From Marinimicrobium alkaliphilum (GTDB taxonomy: Bacteria > Pseudomonadota > Gammaproteobacteria > Pseudomonadales > Cellvibrionaceae), in assembly GCF_003259155.1 (NCBI RefSeq), contig NZ_QGMQ01000004.1, positions 124,001 through 188,000 of the forward strand: a stretch of DNA of 64,000 bases. The letters run 5' to 3'. Positions 1-7,691 of the stretch are shown piece by piece (position 1 is the stretch's first letter; the number at the start of each line of letters is the position of its first letter). The translations under genes were made by a program, and so were the position numbers. Under the pieces are notes generated by a model. The model had not been told where the DNA came from. It searched no databases and worked only from the letters and a program-made list of their open reading frames with translations.

Positions 1-363
1 GTATTGCGCGCAACTGATGAGGTCGAAAACGCCTTTTCCGCGCTTGTTAAACGCGAGGCCCAGGTCGACATTCTGGCGCGGGGTGAATCCTCTCTCGCCC
101 GAGCCCGCGAAAACTCACTTGCCGCCTATGAAAGTGGTGTCGTCAGCCTGATCGAAGTGCTCAATGCCGACGCCAACTTGCTGCAAATAAGCGACACAAA
201 GGCACAGGCACAAACCGAAACCGCACGTGCTGCTATTGCCTCATTTAGGGCTTTGGGAGGCGGATGGGACGCACCGCATCCAAGCACCGCCCGCACAAAC
301 TTGGTTAATGACCTAATCCGCTCGATGCACTCGGAATATTCGAAGACCGAATCTCTCGACTGA
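1..363 (+). CDS. TolC/NodT-type outer membrane efflux protein, C-terminal part (5' truncated)
   Basis: The reading frame is open from the first base of the window, so the gene begins upstream. The visible 120 residues are the C-terminal helical part of an outer membrane efflux channel of the TolC/NodT family: a long helix rich in Ala, Glu and Arg, then the conserved stretch AAYESGVVSLIEVLNA, which is the typical repeat motif before the last helix, and a final helix ending in ALGGGW, the usual end of the fold. A hydrophilic tail of about 30 residues follows. Such channels are the outer membrane exit for RND or ABC exporters; the partner genes should lie to the left. No clear terminator is seen in the 177 bases downstream. 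Confidence 0.85.
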   Translation, partial: VLRATDEVENAFSALVKREAQVDILARGESSLARARENSLAAYESGVVSLIEVLNADANLLQISDTKAQAQTETARAAIASFRALGGGWDAPHPSTARTNLVNDLIRSMHSEYSKTESLD

Positions 364-540
364 ATTGATCTCTCCCCCCGTCGTCAGGAAAGCGCACCTG
401 AAGGTCTCGGGAGGGGTTCACAGCTCGAGAATGATCCTGGTCTTTAGGCGTTCCTCGCCATAAAACTTCTTCTACAGCCAGGAGAGTTCTCCTTTACCAG
501 CAGCACAGTGCCTTCACCTGTTATGAGTCATTCTCAAGCT

Positions 541-3500
541 TCACACTTCCTTGTCGGACTCTATTTGTATTCGCTTTCTTTCGAGCGAACCGACTGCGTT
601 CAAAATCAAGATTCCAATGAGTAGTCCTAAAATCTCAATCAAACTAAAACTCCCGCCTCCAGAGCTCTCTGGATTACTCGGAGATCCTTGTTCGGGTGCT
701 GCTGGATTCTCTGGCTCCGGAGCGGGATCAACCGGTTCTTCATCGATTGGGTTTTCAATTGGATCCGGGGCTTGGCCAATCGTGAACGATACAGGAAAGA
801 TTTGCTGATTCAATGTAGAACCTATCCCTGCCGATGAGCGAACAACCAATAGCACATCGTACATTCCTGGCAATAAATACTCGTGTTGGGTCTGATGAGA
901 CTGACCAGCGACGATCTCATTCAAATGGGTGCCATCACCAAAGTCCCACTCAAAGTCATAAGGAGCGACGCCACCTTCGACCATCGCGCTGAAAGTTGCC
1001 AACGCAGGCGCGGTGCTCGAGTTAACGGCGAGATCAAAACTGACACTCAGTGTTTCAGGCTGGATAACTGAAAGAATGTAAAGCGTCGCTTTCGCTTCCA
1101 ACCCGGAACTTTCGTCCTTTAAGGTGACTTCTACGTCGTAGGTACCAGGATCATCAAACGTATGTTGCCAGTCTCCGCCTGCAGAATGTTCTTCCCCATT
1201 GATTCTCCAGTTATAGAGATAGTCACCACTACCCCCCTGCCCCTGAGCAGAAAAGTCAACCGTCAGTGGGACTAGGCCTGACAATTGGCTGGCAGACACA
1301 CTCGCCAAGCTGAGCAAGGTGATCGGTTCAGGGCCCGCGACTACATTAACTGGCATACTTGCCGAGGTAGTACTACCTGTTTCCGAATCGGTTACCGAAA
1401 CGCTCACCAAATAGGTGCCAGGGGCAATAAAGTCAAAACTAGGATTCTTCTGTGTCGATGATGAACCGTTGCCAAAATCCCATAGATAGGTAACGGTTCC
1501 ATCGCCCCCCAAAACATCGACTTGAAAATTCACGTTCAAGGGCGCAGCCCCATAGGTTGCATCGGCCGACATTTTACTAATCGAGACTGGATTAAACTGG
1601 CTTTCAGCAATCGGATTGATACTTATCAGACCCTGAACATTGTTGAGTGGATTGCTAGCATCTTGCACTTTTAGCATCACCTCCTGCTCGCCCACCTCCA
1701 GAAAGCTTAAACTTACGCTCTGACCTTCAAAGGAGTCCCCCGAAGGTAAGGTCCACAGGAAATCATAGGCACCAGAACCACCAACTGCATCCGCAAAGAA
1801 CTGCACATCAAGAGGAACATATCCAGATAGCTTGTCCGCTGAAATCAGCTTGAGGCTAACAGGTAGAACTGCCGCACCGGCCAAGTCAATTGTAATTTTC
1901 GGTGTCACGGGATCGTTGTGGCTAATCTGCAATTCCGTAGACACATTGCCGGTTCTCACCGGATTGAACGCCAGCTGCAAGTCACAGGTTGTGCCTGGGG
2001 CGATAACATCACAATTCCCTGTTGGGTAGAAGCCGTAATCCGCACTGACAAACTCAAGGTTTTCAATCAGCAACGGAGCCGTACCATTATTTTCCAAGCC
2101 CAAGACCAAATTTGATGTTTCACCTAAAATAAGCGTGCCATAGCTCAAGCTAGTTGTTGATAATGATACTCTGGGGACGTCTTCAGCTTCTGCCAAGATA
2201 CTTATTTCCATTGTCTCGTAGTCTTCCCCGTCCGTGAAGACAGCAATGGCTCCCGAAAGCGATCCTGATGCCAAGGCTTTCAAACTGACACTTATGACAC
2301 AACTTTGAAATGAAGCCACCAGGGTTTCACTGCAGTCATCTGTCAGTATTTCAGCGTCTAACTGATTGGGGAAATTGAGAGAAATTCCCTGTATGTTTAA
2401 AGGGCTATAGCCCTTATTCTCAATAGTAATTTGTTTTGTTTGAGGGTAGGTTGTCAACAAATTGGCTGTCACTTCAGATTCAAATGCCAAGGGTCTAGCG
2501 ACTGCTCGGGAAAACCAACTTTCATGACCCCTGGTCATTCGTGTATCTACAGGAACGTCCGGATCATCTACTGCGCCGGCGTAGCTGGCTTTATAAGCCG
2601 TTACACCCACGTACCAATTTCCTGGTCCTATCGACTCAATAGAATATTCGGTCGCTAAGCCAACATCCTGACGATACTGATAAAAGGGGGCATCTTTCTT
2701 GCCCCAATAGACAAAATACCCCGCCGGATCGGGATGGGTGGTGTGATCCCAGCTAACCGCTATGGTATCCCCAAGGGTGTTAACTTGGATATTGCGTGGC
2801 GGTGAAATGGGAGTATCAGAAATTTTCTCTAATTGAAAGGGTGAAAAATCGATAATTGCCAAACCAGAGGACGTGTAAAAATCACGAATAGAATTTTGTA
2901 TTTCTGCTTCTTCCGAAGTGCCCCACCAGTTATCTGTTGCATTGACATACTGTCCCTGCCCAGCCCACGTTCCCATCAAAATACTAAAGCCACTACGCTC
3001 AACATTGCTATTATTGATTCGTGTTCCCGAACTACTAAGTTGAATCATGGCCATAGTGGCCGCTTCATTGCCGCAGGAATTATTATAGAAAAGGCTATTC
3101 AGGATTTGATGATTGCCCGGTATAACGAAAAACGGATCTCCACATCCGCTGTTATTAACAAAGCTATGACCACTACCTTGAATTGTAGCCATACTCGAGT
3201 TTGATAATATGCGGCTATCTGCAACCAGGTTATGTGATCCCTGAATGCTTATACTGTTCGAGCCCACATATCCAATGATCATATTGTCGGTAAAGTCGTC
3301 ATCCGAAGATGAAAAATGCGGCGATGTTCCGTTGATTATCAGGTTGCCGTAGATACGATTATTGATACACGACAGGTAAAAGGCAGTCCCATTTTCATAG
3401 AAAACGTTAGCTGAGATGTCTACACTACAACCAGCTATTCCTAATTGATACCCTGAAAAATAGTTATTTTTTATTATTGAACTTGGCGGTGTGCTTCCTA

Positions 3501-4158
3501 TACCAACGGCTACACCACCAGTTATAAATTCAGAATCTGTTAGTATTAAACTACCTGCAGACTTGTTTATCGCATACCCTTCAATGTTATTGAACTTTGA
3601 ACTTCTTACAATCAGGGGCGTGTCAGCAATGTAGCCTCTCAATATTCCGCCACCCATACTGTTCAGAATTGCAATATTGTTGATGTAGGGTGCCTCGCGT
3701 TCAATGGCTATCACCGGACGATCACTGAGTGTTGAGTTGCCGCCATCAATGAAATCGACATAGGACAAGATAGAGCCGCTGCTATAGTCATCACCATCCA
3801 ACTGATAGCCAATACTACCCGATTGAAAGAACACGCCCCCCCAATGCTTGCCTGACTCAATGGCTCCAAAGCTGACCCGGTTGTCTGAGACGCCCAGAAT
3901 CCTGAGCTCACCCTCTACCTGAATAGCCGATTGCTCTCCAAGTAATACCTGTGTGCCCGGTTCGATAGTAAGTCTTGCGTCAGGGCGAATAAGAACATTC
4001 GTCGATATTACGTAAGGGCTACCTGCTTGGTTCCACACCACGTCGCCACTTAGTGCGCCCTGCACCCAGGTTTCGGCCCTGCTTATCAGCGACACAGTGG
4101 ACAACAGAACCATTCCAAGCGTGACAGATAACACCTTGATTTTGATAGAGATTTTCAC
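541..4158 (-). CDS. Large exported beta-helix / FN3 / choice-of-anchor-D / PKD surface protein with GlyGly-CTERM-like tail
   Basis: A 1205-residue modular secreted protein. I choose the GTG at 4158: it has an AAGGAGG ribosome site six bases upstream and starts directly at a signal peptide (VKISIKIKV, hydrophobic core, cleavage near SRA-ET). Order of parts: right-handed beta-helix repeats with many Asn-rich turns (about 45-440), a fibronectin-III-like domain (about 450-550), two choice-of-anchor-D domains (about 565-760), and four PKD domains (about 764-1120), two with the typical WDFG(D/N)G core. After a Pro/Glu-rich linker the end reads SSGGGS, a hydrophobic helix, then ERKR, which resembles a GlyGly-CTERM sorting tail removed by a rhombosortase. 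It probably acts as an adhesin or carbohydrate-associated surface protein; no catalytic motif is recognised. The locus is visibly AT-richer than most of the window, suggesting transfer. Confidence 0.85.
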   Translation of the reverse strand: MKISIKIKVLSVTLGMVLLSTVSLISRAETWVQGALSGDVVWNQAGSPYVISTNVLIRPDARLTIEPGTQVLLGEQSAIQVEGELRILGVSDNRVSFGAIESGKHWGGVFFQSGSIGYQLDGDDYSSGSILSYVDFIDGGNSTLSDRPVIAIEREAPYINNIAILNSMGGGILRGYIADTPLIVRSSKFNNIEGYAINKSAGSLILTDSEFITGGVAVGIGSTPPSSIIKNNYFSGYQLGIAGCSVDISANVFYENGTAFYLSCINNRIYGNLIINGTSPHFSSSDDDFTDNMIIGYVGSNSISIQGSHNLVADSRILSNSSMATIQGSGHSFVNNSGCGDPFFVIPGNHQILNSLFYNNSCGNEAATMAMIQLSSSGTRINNSNVERSGFSILMGTWAGQGQYVNATDNWWGTSEEAEIQNSIRDFYTSSGLAIIDFSPFQLEKISDTPISPPRNIQVNTLGDTIAVSWDHTTHPDPAGYFVYWGKKDAPFYQYRQDVGLATEYSIESIGPGNWYVGVTAYKASYAGAVDDPDVPVDTRMTRGHESWFSRAVARPLAFESEVTANLLTTYPQTKQITIENKGYSPLNIQGISLNFPNQLDAEILTDDCSETLVASFQSCVISVSLKALASGSLSGAIAVFTDGEDYETMEISILAEAEDVPRVSLSTTSLSYGTLILGETSNLVLGLENNGTAPLLIENLEFVSADYGFYPTGNCDVIAPGTTCDLQLAFNPVRTGNVSTELQISHNDPVTPKITIDLAGAAVLPVSLKLISADKLSGYVPLDVQFFADAVGGSGAYDFLWTLPSGDSFEGQSVSLSFLEVGEQEVMLKVQDASNPLNNVQGLISINPIAESQFNPVSISKMSADATYGAAPLNVNFQVDVLGGDGTVTYLWDFGNGSSSTQKNPSFDFIAPGTYLVSVSVTDSETGSTTSASMPVNVVAGPEPITLLSLASVSASQLSGLVPLTVDFSAQGQGGSGDYLYNWRINGEEHSAGGDWQHTFDDPGTYDVEVTLKDESSGLEAKATLYILSVIQPETLSVSFDLAVNSSTAPALATFSAMVEGGVAPYDFEWDFGDGTHLNEIVAGQSHQTQHEYLLPGMYDVLLVVRSSAGIGSTLNQQIFPVSFTIGQAPDPIENPIDEEPVDPAPEPENPAAPEQGSPSNPESSGGGSFSLIEILGLLIGILILNAVGSLERKRIQIESDKEV

Positions 4159-4227
4159 AATACCCCTCCTTGCCCATATAGTCGCACCAATTGAAAAAAT
4201 TGGAACATAGGGCAAATAGTTTGTCAT

Positions 4228-4241
4228 ACCTAAAATTAGGT
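4228..4241. promoter_or_regulatory. Lux-box-like inverted repeat in the surface-protein promoter region
   Basis: ACCTAA and TTAGGT arms form a perfect 6-bp inverted repeat around a two-base AA centre. It lies 70 bases upstream of the GTG of the large surface protein and just past the stop codon of the LuxR-type regulator gene. ACCT...AGGT ends are typical of operators for LuxR-type HTH proteins, although the classical lux box is 20 bp. Function is inferred from position and symmetry only. Confidence 0.35.
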
Positions 4242-4256
4242 AATTGGCGTATATAA

Positions 4257-5369
4257 CTATTTGAGGAGGTATATCTTGGACGTAAGCCCGGAAAGGGAGT
4301 GGGTATCCAGCTTCATGTGGATATTGCGGATATGGGTCCGCACCGTACTTTCAGAAACGCTCAGAATGCCGGCGATGGCCACCGGGGACTTCCCTTCTGT
4401 CACAGCTATCGCTATCTGCGCCTCCCGAAGCGTAAGATCATAGTAATCACAGACCCGTTTTACGATATCGCACGCTGTAACCTTTTCTTTTATGACAATC
4501 AATAGCTGATAATCGAAAAGCAGGGAGTGGCCCTCTTGTGCGATGGGAATTACTTCCATTATAAGGGGTGAATCCTGATACTTTCCTAACACTAGTGTCT
4601 TGGCGGTGGGCACAAAGAAACTTCTAGGCTTGTACCACATGTCTAAGAAAGTAGCATCAAGTTTTTCCTGATCGGCATGACTAAACGCTTTTATTTTTTT
4701 GCTTTTTATCTTAAGGACTGGACTTTTGGATAGGAAATCTTCAGCAGCACTGGAAATCGAGGTGATATTAGCCCATTGATCACATATGACAACTCGCTTT
4801 GACAACCGCTCAAATGTTGCTTTTACAGTTTCAATGGTCTGACTTTCTAATGCCAACTGCAACTTAACTGCTGACTGTATGATTGGAGATAGTCCATTAA
4901 AAATGGCTCTTTGCGGTGGCGACAAGTTTTGTTGGCTCTTACCCCTCATGACTGCCAGTCCGATTAGCATTTCTCTGTTGAGAACTAAGGGGGTCAGGCA
5001 CGCGTACGGAATATCATAAACATTGGCATGTTCATTGATAAATACCGATGTTCGCCGCTCAGGTTCGAAAAGGAACTCTTCACTTGAACGGCTAGTCAGT
5101 TCAGGAATGTTTGTTCCAGCCCGCACAAAGGGATTGATTGACGGATTAGCTCCGCCAATTCTTTGAAAGTCCTCTATCCAATCATTCCCCAAACCGTAAA
5201 TGCAGTTAAATGGAATTGACGATTTTGGGCCCAAGCCGATTAACTGCGCCGCCTTCGATCCGGTTATCTGTGCCAGGTTGCCAAGTGCATCTGTCCAACT
5301 ACCCATCCCAGATGCGGCGACACCAAAACTTTGAACCGTCGTTTGCCACTGAGCCTCCAAACTTCTCAT
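4257..5369 (-). CDS. LuxR-family transcriptional regulator
   Basis: A 370-residue regulator. The start chosen is the ATG at 5369, which has AAGGA seven bases upstream; a GTG at 5390 is in frame and overlaps the stop of a small upstream frame, so it remains possible. The N-terminal 290 residues look like a GAF/PAS-type sensory region without a known ligand motif. The C-terminal 65 residues are a LuxR-type helix-turn-helix: LTLREAQIAIAVTEGKS is the first part and VSESTVRTHIRNIHMKLD the recognition helix. It lacks an obvious phospho-acceptor receiver domain and does not look like a LuxI-dependent autoinducer receptor. It lies 98 bases upstream of, and on the same strand as, the surface protein gene, which it probably controls, perhaps through the inverted repeat between them. 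Confidence 0.85.
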   Translation of the reverse strand: MRSLEAQWQTTVQSFGVAASGMGSWTDALGNLAQITGSKAAQLIGLGPKSSIPFNCIYGLGNDWIEDFQRIGGANPSINPFVRAGTNIPELTSRSSEEFLFEPERRTSVFINEHANVYDIPYACLTPLVLNREMLIGLAVMRGKSQQNLSPPQRAIFNGLSPIIQSAVKLQLALESQTIETVKATFERLSKRVVICDQWANITSISSAAEDFLSKSPVLKIKSKKIKAFSHADQEKLDATFLDMWYKPRSFFVPTAKTLVLGKYQDSPLIMEVIPIAQEGHSLLFDYQLLIVIKEKVTACDIVKRVCDYYDLTLREAQIAIAVTEGKSPVAIAGILSVSESTVRTHIRNIHMKLDTHSLSGLTSKIYLLK

Positions 5370-5386
5370 AAAAGGTTCCTTGCTAA

Positions 5387-5581
5387 TCACGCTTCTACAG
5401 AAAAGCTATTGGGTACTTCTATCCAGTTGCTCGTTAATTCTCCAGCTACAGCTTCCGGCCAATTCGGACAGGATTCCCCGTGAGGTGGCACTAAATTATG
5501 TATCATGTAAGTGAGAAGCGCAATTTTGTACATATCAATAAGTGGCAATCTGCTACTTTCGCCCGAGGCAAGAGGTTTCAA
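5387..5581 (-). CDS. Small hypothetical protein upstream of the LuxR regulator (doubtful)
   Basis: A 64-codon frame starting at a TTG (or a 48-codon frame from an internal ATG, MYKIALLTYMIHNL). Its TGA stop overlaps a GTG of the regulator frame as GTGA, an arrangement typical of translational coupling, and this is the only positive evidence. I recognise no family, signal peptide or motif. It could be a leader peptide for the regulator or a chance frame. Confidence 0.25.
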   Translation of the reverse strand: MKPLASGESSRLPLIDMYKIALLTYMIHNLVPPHGESCPNWPEAVAGELTSNWIEVPNSFSVEA

Positions 5582-5679
5582 TTTGACTTGAAATAATCAG
5601 GTCCGCTGGTGTCGATTTATTTTACAAATAGTAAGACTGCCCGAATCGGCTATAAGACTGATATTCTTCTTATGATCGC

Positions 5680-5928
5680 TTGAGGCGCGCATATGCCGTT
5701 TTCGGCAGCCTCTCAATCGCTGGCCACGCCGACGAACCAGCGGAAGAGTCAACGGATGGATCCATAGGCACTCTGGAGAAGCTGCAGGAAAGAATTGCCG
5801 TAATCAAGAAAGACACGGGGGCAACCGCTCTGCGGTTATCCGAAAATACCCCCTACGTAACGGTACAACCTTGCAACAAGAACTGCATACTTAAAATTGA
5901 GTATGACAGCCCCCCGCAACCGTTCTAA
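5680..5928 (+). CDS. Small hypothetical, possibly exported or 5'-damaged protein
   Basis: An 82-codon frame with only a TTG start and no clear ribosome site. The first 17 residues (AYAVFGSLSIAGHA) look like the core and cleavage site of a signal peptide lacking a proper start. An ATG ten bases upstream (5672) in another frame would give MIA directly before this segment if one base were missing, so a frameshifted start is possible. The rest is hydrophilic and ends with a C-x3-C pair (CNKNC). It lies 52 bases upstream of the DUF2135 lipoprotein gene on the same strand. No family recognised. Confidence 0.3.
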   Translation: MRRAYAVFGSLSIAGHADEPAEESTDGSIGTLEKLQERIAVIKKDTGATALRLSENTPYVTVQPCNKNCILKIEYDSPPQPF

Positions 5929-5980
5929 GCTAAGCATCATTTCTGAGTTTGATGCACGACCGTCATCTTAAGGAGCTGCG

Positions 5981-7612
5981 ATGCTGACCTTTACCGAATT
6001 TTCGTCCAGACACACTCGACTGAAAATGATTAACTTTTTACGCGGAGCCGTATCTGCCAATAGGCGTGGATTGATGCTGGCGGTGCTTGCCAGCCTGGTG
6101 CTCACTGGCTGCGGTTGCTGTGAGAACGATGCTGACGGTGGCGGTGGCGACGCAAATACTGGCGGTGGCGACGCAAATACTGGCGGCGGTACGTATGAGG
6201 TGAACACGCCGCAGAACTTATCTCAGGCCTTGAACATTGAAGGTGCGACTCGCCGATCCGGCACAGTGCCGGTGCCTCTAGGCGCGTTCGGTGGCGACAT
6301 CGAAATGCAAGACACCATCGCTTTAACCAAGTATTCCGCTAGTGACATCGAGCTTAGTTTTCCGGCGATTCAAGCGAATATGCAGATCGGTGCCATCTAC
6401 ATGAAGGTCGTTGGTGCGGATGACTATCTCGTCATTCCTGTGGATACTAGCGTGGGGGAAGTCCAGGCCGCCGTCGATCAGTTCTTCACGCAGACCGCCA
6501 TGCCTTGCCGCGGTGGTGGCGGAGGACCCTCGTGCTTCGGCATCGCTGTCCCTCCAATGCCCCCGACAGCCACTGTTAGCGAAGCCCGGACCTTTCCGGT
6601 CGAGTTCACGGCCGCCATGCTTCCGCAAGGCGAGCCGTGCTGCGCTCAGTTTTTCGATAGCATGTGGCCCGGTTTTAATGACCCCAGCCTTTGGAGCAGT
6701 ACGCGTACGGCGAATTTGAGAGTCCAGCCAGTCGGCACCGGCGACGTGCAAGTCACGCTAACCTGGAACACGACTGCCGACGTGGACCTGCACGTCATCG
6801 AAGAGACGTTTGGCGGCCATATTTACTACGCCAACCCCGCCTCAAGCAGTGGCGGCTATCTAGATCTCGATAACACAGAAGGCTACGGCCCCGAAAACAT
6901 ATTTTACGAACAGGTGCCACCAGGGGGGTCCTACCGAGTGGAAGTCCACCATTATTCGGGGGATCTGCCGACGGCCTACACAGTGACGCTGCGCCGTGGA
7001 GCCACTATTGAGACGTTTAGCGGCACGCTGACGCGCTACGACCAGTACGATGTTATAACTACCTTTACAATAACCAGCGCGGGCTCGTGGGATGCAGGCT
7101 CGGGGGATGCCGGCCTTGGGGATGCCGGCTCGGGCGGTACAGGCTCGGGCGGTACAGGCTCAGGCGGTACAGGCTCGAGTGGCGGCGCAGGTTCGGGCGG
7201 GAGCATTGGCCCGGCCACGGGGGCCTTTGGTGTTAAGGTTTACCGGCCGACGGGAGACTGCGAGACAACACGAACAACGTACATTACCGGGCTCGATGGG
7301 AGCTCAATTCCCATGACGACTGTGCTGAACTATTCGGGCACCCTAAAGGCATACACCTACGACAATACGGTTGATCGCTACACCGAAGGATTTATTGCTA
7401 AACCAGGCGGCATGGGTTCTACCGACAGCCAAGGGCTGTACTGGTACCAGTTGTACGGCCCGCGCTCTGGTACCGTGGGAAACGCCAGGTATTACAAAAT
7501 CGAGTGGGAATTCACCCCCGAAGGATCCTCGTTCCCGACATATTGCATCATCAGTGGCGTCGCAGAGATCGACTTCGAGGGGCAAACAAAGAACGTCGTG
7601 ATTCGTTGGTAG
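5981..7612 (+). CDS. DUF2135 (YfaP-like) domain lipoprotein
   Basis: A 543-residue lipoprotein. The ATG at 5981 has AAGGAG six bases upstream. The signal peptide is long, ending in lipobox LVLTGC (Cys about 44). After it comes a Gly/Asp/Asn/Thr spacer encoded by two perfect 21-bp tandem repeats. The middle contains a DUF2135/YfaP-type beta domain (about 250-345): TWNTTADVDLHVIEE, a downstream YLDLDNTEGYGPENI segment and YRVEVHHYSG are its hallmarks. A Gly-Ser-rich linker (about 368-410), partly made of 15-bp repeats, joins a C-terminal beta-rich domain of about 130 residues with no family recognised. The protein probably sits on the cell surface or in the periplasm; no enzymatic residues are evident. 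It is convergent with the PBP2 gene. Confidence 0.8.
   Translation: MLTFTEFSSRHTRLKMINFLRGAVSANRRGLMLAVLASLVLTGCGCCENDADGGGGDANTGGGDANTGGGTYEVNTPQNLSQALNIEGATRRSGTVPVPLGAFGGDIEMQDTIALTKYSASDIELSFPAIQANMQIGAIYMKVVGADDYLVIPVDTSVGEVQAAVDQFFTQTAMPCRGGGGGPSCFGIAVPPMPPTATVSEARTFPVEFTAAMLPQGEPCCAQFFDSMWPGFNDPSLWSSTRTANLRVQPVGTGDVQVTLTWNTTADVDLHVIEETFGGHIYYANPASSSGGYLDLDNTEGYGPENIFYEQVPPGGSYRVEVHHYSGDLPTAYTVTLRRGATIETFSGTLTRYDQYDVITTFTITSAGSWDAGSGDAGLGDAGSGGTGSGGTGSGGTGSSGGAGSGGSIGPATGAFGVKVYRPTGDCETTRTTYITGLDGSSIPMTTVLNYSGTLKAYTYDNTVDRYTEGFIAKPGGMGSTDSQGLYWYQLYGPRSGTVGNARYYKIEWEFTPEGSSFPTYCIISGVAEIDFEGQTKNVVIRW
6140..6181 (+). repeat. Two perfect 21-bp tandem repeats in the lipoprotein spacer
   Basis: GGCGGTGGCGACGCAAATACT occurs twice in direct succession (the quoted unit is 21 bp, with its last base shared in the count of the next codon phase) and encodes GGGDANT twice directly after the lipobox. 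It is an in-frame repeat that could expand or contract without breaking the gene. Confidence 0.8.
7127..7171 (+). repeat. Three 15-bp tandem repeats encoding a Gly-Ser-Gly-Gly-Thr linker
   Basis: GGCTCGGGCGGTACA is repeated three times (third copy with one change), followed by degenerate units on both sides. It encodes the flexible linker between the DUF2135 region and the C-terminal domain of the lipoprotein. Confidence 0.75.
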
Positions 7613-7615
7613 GGG

Positions 7616-7660
7616 CACCAAAAGGTAAATGAGATCGATCGATCCTTACCCACTTTGGTG
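7616..7660. terminator. Possible bidirectional hairpin between convergent genes
   Basis: CACCAAA (7616-7622) pairs with TTTGGTG (7654-7660), and inside it GGTAA (7624-7628) pairs with TTACC (7646-7650). It lies between the convergent stops of the DUF2135 lipoprotein and PBP2. No T-run follows on either side, so intrinsic termination is uncertain. Confidence 0.35.
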
Positions 7661-7691
7661 AGGAGGCCGCACACAGGGGCAATTCAGGATG

